From: Marthasterias glacialis
Taxonomy: Eukaryota; Echinodermata; Asteroidea; Forcipulatida; Asteriidae
DNA: 64,000 nt
Assembly: GCA_911728455.2 (NCBI GenBank)
Contig: OU452239.1
Coordinates: forward strand, 3,609,884 to 3,673,883
Direction: 5' to 3'
Shown here one piece after another: positions 21,515 through 31,400 of this stretch. The position numbers and the translations under genes were made by a program. Positions within the stretch are counted from its first letter, which is position 1. Each line of letters begins with the position of its first letter. Below the pieces are notes generated by a model. That model ran no database searches. It saw only the letters and a program-made list of their open reading frames with translations, and had not been told where the DNA came from.

Positions 21515-21564
21515 GAGGTTCGTTCCGCTATCGTCTCCAGAGAGACGATAGCGGAACGAACCTC
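21515..21564. repeat. Perfect 23 bp hairpin with 4-base loop
   Basis: The arm at 21515-21537 (starts GAGGTTCGTTCCGC) is exactly the reverse complement of 21542-21564, around the loop CAGA. It is CpG-rich with no mismatches. It is unlike the neighbouring MITEs in sequence. Confidence 0.9.
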
Positions 21565-21685
21565 CGAGTCATACTCTAGTTCTACTTCTACTGTATGTGC
21601 TAGATCTGGACCACCAAGTCCAAGGCCAAGCAAGTACCGACGGCGTGTGTCGCGCTCTGTGGATATAAAAAGATATATGACTTAC

Positions 21686-21850
21686 CAGAATATACTTTAC
21701 ATAAGAAACAGCTACCAGCAGTAGTTACAGCACTAACGTAGGGCTTTTTATTTGCTTCCTAAATGCACCATGTACACGTATCTATAATCTGAGCACCAGT
21801 CATCATTATGGGTTCTTTATGTCTGTGGTTATATACCAGTAAAACTACTT
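21686..21850 (-). other. ANAPC13: Candidate 5' untranslated exon of ANAPC13
   Basis: On the - strand the sequence TATATTCTG|GTAAGTCATA is a strong donor, with the exon ending at 21686. The coding exon downstream begins at an acceptor (20822), so a non-coding leader exon is expected about here. The upstream end is not determined and 21850 is only a guess. The intron between the two would contain three hairpin MITEs and a perfect 23 bp palindrome. Confidence 0.35.
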
Positions 21851-21973
21851 GCGCCCTCAAGAGGGGTATGGTAGAGGTAAGTTTTTGTTTCGGTCTGCGA
21901 ATTTCTTTGGAAGAAGACTACACAACTATTTCTTATTGTATTGTTTACATGTTATAACAATATATATTCATTT

Positions 21974-22336
21974 TCATAATTCAGTAATGTTTTGCATGAT
22001 TGATTTTATTATTTTTATTAAAATTCCTAATCCATCCCATCCATAGAGTTGAAAGACACTGTATCCAACCAATTCTACATCCATGATCCCACCATATCGT
22101 GTCTCTTCCAGCTTTGTGGGGGCATAAAAATGTTCCTTTACCTTGCTGTTAATACCGTGGAGGAATAAATATATTATTCCTCGATGATCTTTTTTTTCAG
22201 TCTTGACCGAATGAATAATCATAACTATAAAATCATAACTGGTGAAATGCCCCGCTGATGTATACATGAACTTGTATACGCCTTGAATAAAGACCACGTG
22301 CGTATGGACTATAAACTGGTAAACAGAGTATGCCAC
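21974..22336 (-). other. Unrecognised 120-codon open frame upstream of H2A
   Basis: AT-rich open frame between the ANAPC13 leader and the H2A promoter. It contains DHRGIIYLFLHGINSK and APTKLEETRYGGIMDVEL. No domain is recognised. No clear splice sites frame it and its composition matches intergenic DNA, so it may be chance. Confidence 0.15.
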
Positions 22337-22429
22337 TTCAATATGGTTCTCTTGTAATGGGGTACCAACCAGAATTTGATCCTTTAATTGATTGCGGACG
22401 TAGTTGTGGTCTGAAATACTGGATATCTT

Positions 22430-22560
22430 ATCTGATTGGCGTGTTCACTGCGCGGTTGTTTACAAAATCTTATTGGTCAATAGCTCAATACTTCCCGCCG
22501 TCTACAAGTAGGTATAAATTACGAAGGAAACATTTTTGTTCTTTAGTTTGTTTTACTTGA
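22430..22560 (+). promoter_or_regulatory. H2A promoter: inverted CCAAT motifs and TATA-like box
   Basis: Upstream of the H2A ATG are GATTGGCG (about 22434) and TTATTGGTCAATAG (about 22470), both inverted CCAAT-type motifs, then GGTATAAATTAC at about 22510, a TATA-like box 75 bases before the ATG. This is the usual layout of an S-phase histone promoter. The leader is short and has no acceptor site. Confidence 0.65.
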
Positions 22561-22585
22561 CAACCATCTCAACACAACCAAAAAG

Positions 22586-22993
22586 ATGTCTGGACGTGGA
22601 AAAGGAGGAAAGGCACGCGCCAAGGCCAAGAGCCGATCTGCAAGAGCTGGTCTTCAGTTCCCCGTGGGCCGTGTCCACCGTTTCCTTCGCAAGGGCAACT
22701 ACGCACAGCGAGTGGGAGCTGGTGCCCCGGTCTACTTGGCTGCCGTCATGGAGTACTTGGCCGCTGAGATCCTCGAGTTGGCCGGTAACGCCGCCCGTGA
22801 CAACAAGAAGACGAGAATCAACCCCCGTCACTTGCAGCTCGCCATCCGCAACGACGAAGAGTTGAACAAGCTTCTCAGTGGAGTCACCATCGCCCAGGGT
22901 GGTGTCCTTCCCAACATCCAGGCCGTCCTTCTGCCCAAGAAGAGTGCAGCTGCAAAGGGTGGCAAGAAGTCCTCACAATCCATGGAGTATTAA
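22586..22993 (+). CDS. H2A: Histone H2A with H2A.X-like tail, replication-dependent type
   Basis: Core nucleosomal histone, intronless, 135 aa. It starts [23 protein letters not shown] and carries the full H2A fold: the [12 protein letters not shown] helix, the acidic patch in [17 protein letters not shown] and NDEELNKLL, and the docking segment [14 protein letters not shown]. The tail is longer than canonical H2A and ends SSQSMEY. It has an SQ dipeptide and a terminal acidic-aromatic pair as in H2A.X (SQEY in human), but with two extra residues between them. Codon use is GC-rich and C-ending, unlike the surrounding DNA, as usual for highly expressed histone genes. A TATA-type box and inverted CCAAT motifs precede it and a histone stem-loop follows. 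No other histone gene is seen in the window, so this is a solitary copy. Confidence 0.98.
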   Translation: MSGRGKGGKARAKAKSRSARAGLQFPVGRVHRFLRKGNYAQRVGAGAPVYLAAVMEYLAAEILELAGNAARDNKKTRINPRHLQLAIRNDEELNKLLSGVTIAQGGVLPNIQAVLLPKKSAAAKGGKKSSQSMEY

Positions 22994-23017
22994 AATTCCA
23001 GTAAACACAAATCAACC

Positions 23018-23033
23018 GGCTCTTTTCAGAGCC
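23018..23033 (+). terminator. Histone mRNA 3' stem-loop
   Basis: GGCTCTTTTCAGAGCC fits the metazoan histone 3' stem-loop consensus: a 6 bp stem and a four-base loop, preceded by ATCAACC and followed by AACAATA. A purine-rich stretch GACAAAAGAGATT lies 8-20 bases downstream and fits the histone downstream element bound by U7 snRNP. This marks the H2A gene as producing non-polyadenylated, replication-dependent mRNA. An AATAAA at about 23316 could support an alternative polyadenylated transcript, as H2AX makes in vertebrates. Confidence 0.96.
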
Positions 23034-24515
23034 AACAATAGACAAAAGAGATTAAATTTATGATGTCTGTCGTCTCAATTTTTTTCGAAAGTACTGTCCT
23101 CATGCCTTCTTGGAATAAGCACTCTTTTACTGTATTTATAATCACTTGATTAATGAATTAGCCTGAATAAGTTGGGCCACACAGTTCAGGCATTCAAAAA
23201 ATAGCGTCAGACTACATTCACTGACATTACAGAACATCCCATCCCACTAGACACAATGGACACTAGTCTCATTAAGAAACGAAAACAATGATTAATATAA
23301 ATTTTCATGGGGCAAAATAAATGAGTGTTAAATTTTTATATTAAATAATGCATTTTAGGCGAGGGTGTCCTTGATGTTTATGTCACTGAAGAGGCTGGGC
23401 ATTCCTTCTGGAAACATCTACATGTACATGTATTTTGTATGGACATCAGCAAGTATATTTATGATGTAGTTGTGGTTGACTCTACATATCAACTAACTAC
23501 TGACTTATTGTACCTAGTGAGTGTACTCCAAAATACTATAGTATGCCATTACTGTATATGTACATGTATTACACTACATGTACATGGTTTAGAAGTTAGG
23601 GAAAGTCCAGTGGTGGGCCCCAAAAGAGTCACAGACAAATGTGATTAAAAGTGACAATTTAATATTGCAAGTACACGACATGTACATGTACAATGTACAT
23701 GTACATACATACAAACAGGTCATCTGTTCATTACAAACATAATTTGGTACTACTACTAGTAATAGAACAAAGCAATACAATAAACGGTGAAACATTAATA
23801 AATGTACAAGAACAACCAGCTTTTAATTCAATTTGTTTATTCTATTAATCAGGAACATGCCATACATTGTGGAAATTTATAAATATCACAAACAAAACAA
23901 TACAAAGTTATTGAACAATTACTAAATACTGTTAAATTTTAATGTACGGTTCTTTATACAGTACATTTATCCACCACCATGTTTCTTGAATTGTCAAGGT
24001 TACTGGACTTTTTTGGAAGAGTTGCAAAAGTTCTTTTGTCCTGGATATAAAAACATTATTTTATAATAATCTCTGTTCATAACAAAATAAATATAATTAG
24101 ATAGGGCATTGGGACATAAATCTGTATGTTGAAATGAAATTAGTATATTTATGAAAATTAGAAAAAACTATTGAATTAGTTTTAAAAAAGCTACATGGAG
24201 AGTGCATAAGTAAATATACAAAGTGTATCAGACGTACAGTTCTTAAGTAAATATTTTTTGGAAAAAAATTGAAAAAGCTGTTGCAAGTTGCTTACTGACC
24301 AAAAGTGTGATTTTGTTTTGGCAAGTTACTCCAGTTCTAGGTTGTTATAAAATACAAACAAAATAAATAAAATGGCGCAATACGCAGGTTTTTCTGTAAC
24401 ATGAACCTTGTCTCACTAAGATTTTCATGTTAACAATCTAGTAAGTTTATGCAGAGACACCATGTAATTATCTCTAATGAGTTGGTGTGGTTCTGAAAAG
24501 AACCGATGGTATAAC

Positions 24516-24560
24516 AACTCGACGTTTCGATCAGTATACTCTGATCGTCTTCAGGAGAAT
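24516..24560 (-). ncRNA. Hammerhead-ribozyme-like motif, Penelope-type repeat remnant
   Basis: On the - strand: CTC, CTGAAGA, C, GATCAG, AGTATA, CTGATC, GAAAC, GTC, GAG. This has the hammerhead core CUGANGA, a perfect 6 bp stem II, GAAAC, a very short stem III and the GUC cleavage triplet, with CTC/GAG able to close stem I. Hammerheads with minimal stem III are known in Penelope-like elements. One extra C before stem II departs from the consensus. A decayed relative lies at 45375-45420. Activity is not implied. Confidence 0.4.
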
Positions 24561-24639
24561 GCCAGACTCGGACTCTGCATGCTGCTTAAGTAAGGTGGAT
24601 GAGGAAAGTTGATGATGCATGAAGGCGGGAACTGGATTC

Positions 24640-24974
24640 GAAATGAGAATCAGCTAATCTCCTAGTCTCATTCTCAAGTCTGTTGGACCATACACTACCA
24701 ATTTCTAGATGGTGGGATTCATCATGTTAATACATGTAACTTTAAATTTCATGTTTCTTCAAAAGAATAGAATTGAAATACAAATTTACTCTTCCAAAGA
24801 CTTATTTAGTGTGCCTTATTCAAGTTTCTAAACTGCATTCTAATTCAGCAAAAGACGAGTTCAAAAAGTTTGTTCACTGTTGCACCATGCACATTATGCC
24901 AACAGGTGGGGCTCATCGTCTTATCTGATCAGCTAATCTCTCTGCCTTCTGAGATAATCTCTCTGTCTGATCAG
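24640..24974 (-). repeat. Out-of-frame copies of the HINFP heptad-repeat DNA beyond the stop
   Basis: Downstream of the HINFP stop, a different - strand frame at about 24920-25010 reads [18 protein letters not shown] then [11 protein letters not shown] and a stop. A further copy at about 24650-24735 carries the same block (CACCATCTAGAAATTGGTAG, then ACTTGAGAATGAGACTAGG). These are duplicates of the last-exon repeat unit, separated by a spacer that shifts the frame. They may be 3' untranslated sequence. Confidence 0.75.
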
Positions 24975-25419
24975 CTAATCTCCTAGTCTCACTCTCAAGT
25001 CTGCTGGTACAGTTTGTTCACTGTTGGACCATACACTACCAATTTCTAGATGGTGGGGTTCATCAGTTAATCTTATCTGATCAGCTAATCTTTCTGTCTG
25101 ATCAGCTAATCTCCCTGCCGCATCGGCTAATCTTCTAGTCTCATTCTCGAGTCGCTCAGTTACATCAGCTAGTCTGCAAGTTTCATCAAGTAGTCTATGT
25201 TCGTCATGCCTATCTGGAATGGTAGATTCATCATCCATAAAGCCATCATCCATGTCTTGAATGTTGCTGTTTTCTATGGCATTGATACCAGTTATTTTTT
25301 CTACAGGGAGGCTGTCAAGCTGCTCTTGTTGTTTCTCCTTCAAGATTTGCTCGGTGAGTTCCAAGGATTCATAACGGACTGTCTGAAGGCGATATAATCC
25401 ATCCTCTTGTTTCTTGTAT
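24975..25419 (-). CDS. HINFP: HINFP last exon with heptad repeat tail
   Basis: After acceptor TTGATTCAG the exon reads [24 protein letters not shown], which is the conserved end of HINFP. An acidic linker ([11 protein letters not shown]) follows, then six seven-residue units: [42 protein letters not shown]. The Leu spacing of seven suggests a charged coiled coil. Vertebrate HINFP is not known for such a repeat. The frame then leaves the repeat and ends at a TAG (24975-24977) after VRLGD. Further copies of the same units lie downstream in another frame. Confidence 0.9.
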
Positions 25420-28400
25420 CTGAATCAAGACAAATATTTCAACCGGTTAAAGCCAGAAGTTGACCCAGGTCACCCGATGTCATCATCACAACAATCTTGT
25501 TTGTTCCATTTTGGCAGAGAATGTCCCCGTGTGTTAAACAGTGTAGTGCGCATTTTAGGCAACATGACGTTTACACTCTTACCATAATTTTTATGCGCAA
25601 TTTGACTCTCAAAATGGTGAGTGTGGCAGACAGTAGCTGCGTGTCATTTGGTACAAGTGGTCAATATACACTCTGATCACATCTGGCCCAAAACAAAAAG
25701 TGTTTTTTATTAACCGACTCAACCTAGCAAATCATACAGAACCTAAACCTTTTTTATTCAAAAAAAATAATAGAAACTTTCCAACTCGACCCTAAATTTT
25801 ATGTACATCGTCCTGTGTTTAAAAATCTTGTTCTTTTTTTTTTAAGTTGGTCGGTGCTGCAGTTTTAAACCACTCAACCAGTGAATAAACAGTGCTGATT
25901 GGTACTATTACATGTACACTATTCAATCTGACATTGTCACTTGTTAAGTGTTACAACTGAGTACTGAAAAACAAGAAAAACACTAATAATGACAATCCGC
26001 ACACCCTAATATTTTGGACCAAAACTATTTTGGGCTAAAAATATTTTGTGAAATAAGTAGCACAATAATTGTTTTAATCGGCCTCATCAGCTTTAAAGTT
26101 TTACAGGTGTATTGCTTGATACCAGAGTCCACTCAAGTCATGAGACTTGGACTCGACTCGGACTCGAGACGCTATTGTTGTGACTTGACTTTTAACTACC
26201 AGCATTGACTTGTGACTTGACTTTTAACTACCAGCATTGACTTGTGACTTGACTTTTAACTACCAGCATTGACTTGTGACTTGACTTTCAACTACCAGCA
26301 TTGACTTGTGACTTGACTTTTAACTACCAGCATTGACTTGTGACTTGACTTTTAACTACCAGCATTGATTTGTGACTTGACTTTCAACTACCAGCATTGA
26401 TTTGTGACTTGACTTTTAACTACCAGCATTGACTTGTGACTTGACTTTTAACTACCAGCATTGACTTGTGACTTGACTTTCAACTACCAGCACTGACTGT
26501 GACTTGACTTTCAACTACCAGCATTGACTTGTGACTTGACTTTTAACTACCAGCATTGACTTGTGACTTGACTTTTAACTACCAGCATTGACTTGTGACT
26601 TGACTTTTAACTACCAGCATTGACTTGTGACTTGACTTTTAACTACCAGCATTGACTTGTGACTTGACTTTTAACTACCAGCATTGACTTGTGACTTGAC
26701 TTTTAACTACCAGCATTGACTTGTGACTTGACTTTCAACTACCAGCATTGACTTGTGACTTGACTTTTAACTACCAGCATTGACTTGTGACTTGACTTTC
26801 AACTACCAGCATTGACTTGTGACTTGACTTTTAACTACCAGCATTGACTTGTGACTTGACATTTAACTACCAGCACTGACTTGTGACTTGACTTGGCCTT
26901 GCAAAAAAATGACTTGCTGCCATCTCTGCTTGCTATCTGTATTGACAAATGAGACTTAACCAAATCAAGCTTTCCAAAATTGTGTAGCTACCAAAAGGTT
27001 CATCTTACCTGAATCGACTGTGACCCGATGGCCATTTGAATTTGTGCTTCATCTTGAGATGTCTTGTTAATGTTGCTCCACATGAGTAGCGGGTATTACA
27101 AACATGACAAGCGTAAGGCTGCTTCTTCTCATCCTACATGACATAAAACAGCACACAAACTAAACTTTAAATACCAACAACATTATATTCATGTTCCTTA
27201 TCAATGTACAGATAGTATACAAGTATTGAGTGGCTCAGAGTGCAATGGGAAAAATATTATTGCAAGGCAAAATTTTTGACCATTCCATTTCACGAGGCGA
27301 AGCCGAGTGAAATGGAACAGTCCAAATTTCCAAGCGATAATATTCCTCCCTTTTCACGAATTAAAGCCACTCATTATTTGTTTTATATAACTGACATATA
27401 GATCCAAGTCATTTGATTTTTTTTCTCACACTAAACACAAAATCAAAATAGTCATGGTTTATTGTCCACCCCACACTCTGAAAATTCTAAAACCCCTTCT
27501 ATCTAAAGAACGCGGACGCCTCCAGCGCAATACGGGGTGCGATAATATTACAACCTTTTGCACAGGTGCTCTTTTGTTTTAGCAGTGGTGTGGCGCTCTA
27601 CTGCTCACAAATATTGGGAACAAGGATGATCCTATCTGTTGAATGGGAAATATTATACTATTCCAGGCCTTGATCTTAACCGAGGCCACCGAGGCCATCG
27701 GCCTCATGCCCTGTCGAGTTGACCAGCATGCCCTTCAGAAAAATTGCACTGTCACTACCAACTTGGCCAGCATGAAATTGTTTGATTTCTCTGATTTGGC
27801 CAGCAAAGGCCTGCCCCCATTTTTCTTAAGATCAAGGCCTGCTATTCCCACGGGTGAATGGGAGTAATAATGACTGTCACGTGATGTAAGTTCCACCAAT
27901 CAAATGACATGGATCTGTGTGTCAGTTATATAAATTCCCAATAGGTGTCATCTTTACGGGTAACTTGGGTTACTTTTCCACACATTCAACTGGTTCACTG
28001 ACCAATCATGCTGCTGCACACGGTATTAATGCAAAAACACATAGGTGTGCATTCGAAAAATAATTGATTTGCTGAAGATGGCGGACTTAACACTGTGACA
28101 TGTAGTTGGGACTATCTATTGAAATAATTACAAGCAGAATTGATTCATTTGAATACACTTCACATGTACATGTAGTTAACCCTAGCAGTTCCCTGTATTT
28201 TATTTTGTAAATTGCAAAAACAAATTCTAGAAACAATGACTGCATTCAATGTATACACAAGTTCACAGTGATTTCCCACATTTAATTTGGGTCAAAACTT
28301 GCACTTTCTGAACATGCTGAAAGGTCATTTTAACCACTAGCCGCCGGGATTCTTTTTCCCGTCCTTCTGTCGGGAATCTTTTGGTGGAATTGCCAGATTT

Positions 28401-31400
28401 TTTTTTCTTTGAGGGTACCGCTGGCACACAGAAACCCTGACTTAATAATGCCAAGAGAAGAAAAGTTCCCTTTGTTGGATCGTCCGTTTTGTTTCTCAAC
28501 CGAGAAAACGTCAAATTCACACAGCGTGAATTGCAAAACATCGGCCATTACCTTTGGCATAGGGGCGGCACTAAACACAGAACCATGCCTCGTAATCCCC
28601 TTCTTGGAACAAAAGGACAAAGGTCTATAATCAGGGATTACACAAAAACTCCTCTCAATGGCCACAAAATACGAGTACATTCACGACCCTTTTTTTAGTC
28701 CTTGTGTGGGTGGATCTAAGCGTTTCCACAGCTGATTGACTGTGGTGTGAAAATACATAATGGCGTCTTAAGATGGCTTCCGTTTCCAGGCAAGGGAAAC
28801 ATGTGCGTGTAAACAGGTCATCCGGTGCCAATCGTTTAAGGTCCCATACAAGTGCGCTATAAACAGGGCCGATTTATTTGGCCCTGCCTATACATAGTAC
28901 GAAAATTTGGCCGATTCAACCTGGTACACTGCAAGGGTTAAAGTACATTTTCTTCATGCAAAACATCAGAGTACCAGTGTAGAGCAATAACTAACAAAAA
29001 AAGTTGATAATAAACTAGCTCTTCTCAGAGTAAACACCTCTTCAAATAGAGATTATTACACGATGTACTAGTAGTAAAAATGAATTCAAATCGTCGGATT
29101 GTTTTTCTGAAGAAAAAAAATATGAGATTGGAAATCTGATGATGGTAGTTGACTTACACCATGGTTTCGCATGACATGTTTCTTCATTGTGGTCATAGTA
29201 CACGCTGTATAGCTACATCCAGGTTCATCACATATCATGATGTTAGTGGCGTGTGTTGTTGCATGCCTCCGTAGAGCACTGCTGGATTTACATCTATGAA
29301 CAGAGTACCAAAAAAATCGTACAATTTGTGAATTCTTGCTGCACAGCAACGTTTAACCCTTTCAGTCCCAATGGCGCCTATAGTCCAAAACCACAGTGGA
29401 TGATGTGTAATGGTCAGACAGTAGGAGGGTTGACGGTGAACTGTGAAAATAAATTCACCACATGATATCATATTGCAGGCTAGCATAGTTTATCATTCAA
29501 AACTACAGTGAATGATTTGAATGGTCAGACAGTAGGAGGGTTGACGGTGAACTGTGAAAATAAATTCACCACATGATATCATATTGCAGGCTAGCATAGT
29601 TTATCAATCAAAACCACAGCGGATGATTTGAATGGTCAGACAGTAGGAGGGTTGATTGCAGGCTAACAAAGTTTATCTATCATTCAAGACCAAAGTGGAT
29701 GATGTTAAATGGTCAGAGAGTAGGAGGGTTAGCCAAAAGGTAACTACCAACCAACTCTACAAACTGAAGGACAGATGGGCTGCAATACACACCATCTTTG
29801 ATGAAAACTCCTATTTTGGCCTGTAGCCGCATCAAGCTCTGTAAATTTCAATGCAGCTTGAGTTGCTTACCAACCAATCATGGAAGGAGTTCATGTAACA
29901 CACGCGTGGCGTGTGCAGTACTTACGCGAAACGCACAGTTGTGTGCTCAATAATACGCAGTCATTGTCATCATAGATGGCTGATTTTTTCCCATTGTTGA
30001 CGTCATGTGCAATCCATCTATTACATACCTATGTTCACAGAGATCACATGAGAATGGCCTGTCTGACGAGTGTTTCCACTTGATATGCGACTTGAGCATT
30101 GATGGGTTGATACAGGTCATGTCACACTTTGGACACTTGTAGTGATTCACTGTACAAACAAAAACAAACATATTTGACTTTGTGAGAAACTGGAAGAAAG
30201 AGAATAAGCAGCCATTCCAACAGGGGGTTATTAAATCCGATTGTCAATTTTCCATAGTAACTTTAACTTCCTTGAGTGATTTATGAGGATTCTTCCTTAT
30301 TTTAACAAAATTCAACACCATTCAGTAACTCAACACCCAAACTGTTGGACTCTGATTATGGTGGTATGACTGATCCCATGTAAAGCATGATCAGTTTACT
30401 AGTGCAGTCCTCAGTCCAACAACATTCAGCAACTCAACACCCAAACTGTTGGACTCTGATTATGGTGGTATGCCTGATCCCATGTAAAGCATGATCAGTT
30501 TACTAGTGCAGTCCTCAGTCCAACACCATTCAGTAACTCAACACCCAAACTGTTGGAGTCTGATTATGGTGGTATGCCTGATCCCATGTAAAGCATAATC
30601 AGTTTACTAGTGCAGTCCTCAGTCCAACACCATTCAGTAACTCAACACCCAAACTGTTGGACTCTGATTATGGTGGTATGCCTGATCCCATGTAAAGCAT
30701 GATCAGTTTACTAGTGCAGTCCTCAGTCCAACACCATTCAGTAAATCAACACCCAAACTGTTGGACTCTGATTATGGTGGTATGACTGATCCCATGTAAA
30801 GCATGATCAGTTTACTAGTGGAGTCCATAGTCCAACAGAATGAGACAAAACATTTATTTGGATTTTTGCCCGTTGTGCGCGTGGGGGGGCGGGGTTATTG
30901 TGTAATGCCCTATTCCAGACTTTTGTCCTTTTGTTCCAAGAAGAGGATTACGTGGCATCGAGGGCTTTCACCATTGAGTATTCATTGTATTTCAGCTCAA
31001 TGGAGGTAAGTCAGAGTGAACCAATCCTAGGCCGTAGCTCCCCGCTGATCAAGGTTTTGCAATTCATGATGTATGAATATGACATTTTCTCAAATACCTT
31101 TGCTTCAAAGAGAATCTTTGTTCTCTTGGCTTCATGTCATGTCAAGGTTTCTTTGTGCCAGTGGTACTCTCAAAAGAAAGGATTCCGGCAATTTCGATGG
31201 AATAATCCCCTCAGGCTGGACTGGGAAAAAATGGAAGATTCCCGGCAGGAACCGGCTCAGGAATAGAGATAAATTAAGCAGTGTCCAGTTAGCATAGAGT
31301 TATATATAAGAACTAGAGGGCGTACAAACCATTCGACACGGCCCAACAAGGAGCATTTTTGACAATTGAGAAAATGGCGCGGACCATTCATTTACACTGG

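Noticed and set aside
22553..22865. Other open frames across the H2A gene on both strands
   Set aside because: They are shadows of the GC-rich H2A coding sequence.
26181..26895. CRISPR-like array
   Set aside because: The 32 bp units are contiguous with no unique spacers, and this is an animal genome. It is a minisatellite.
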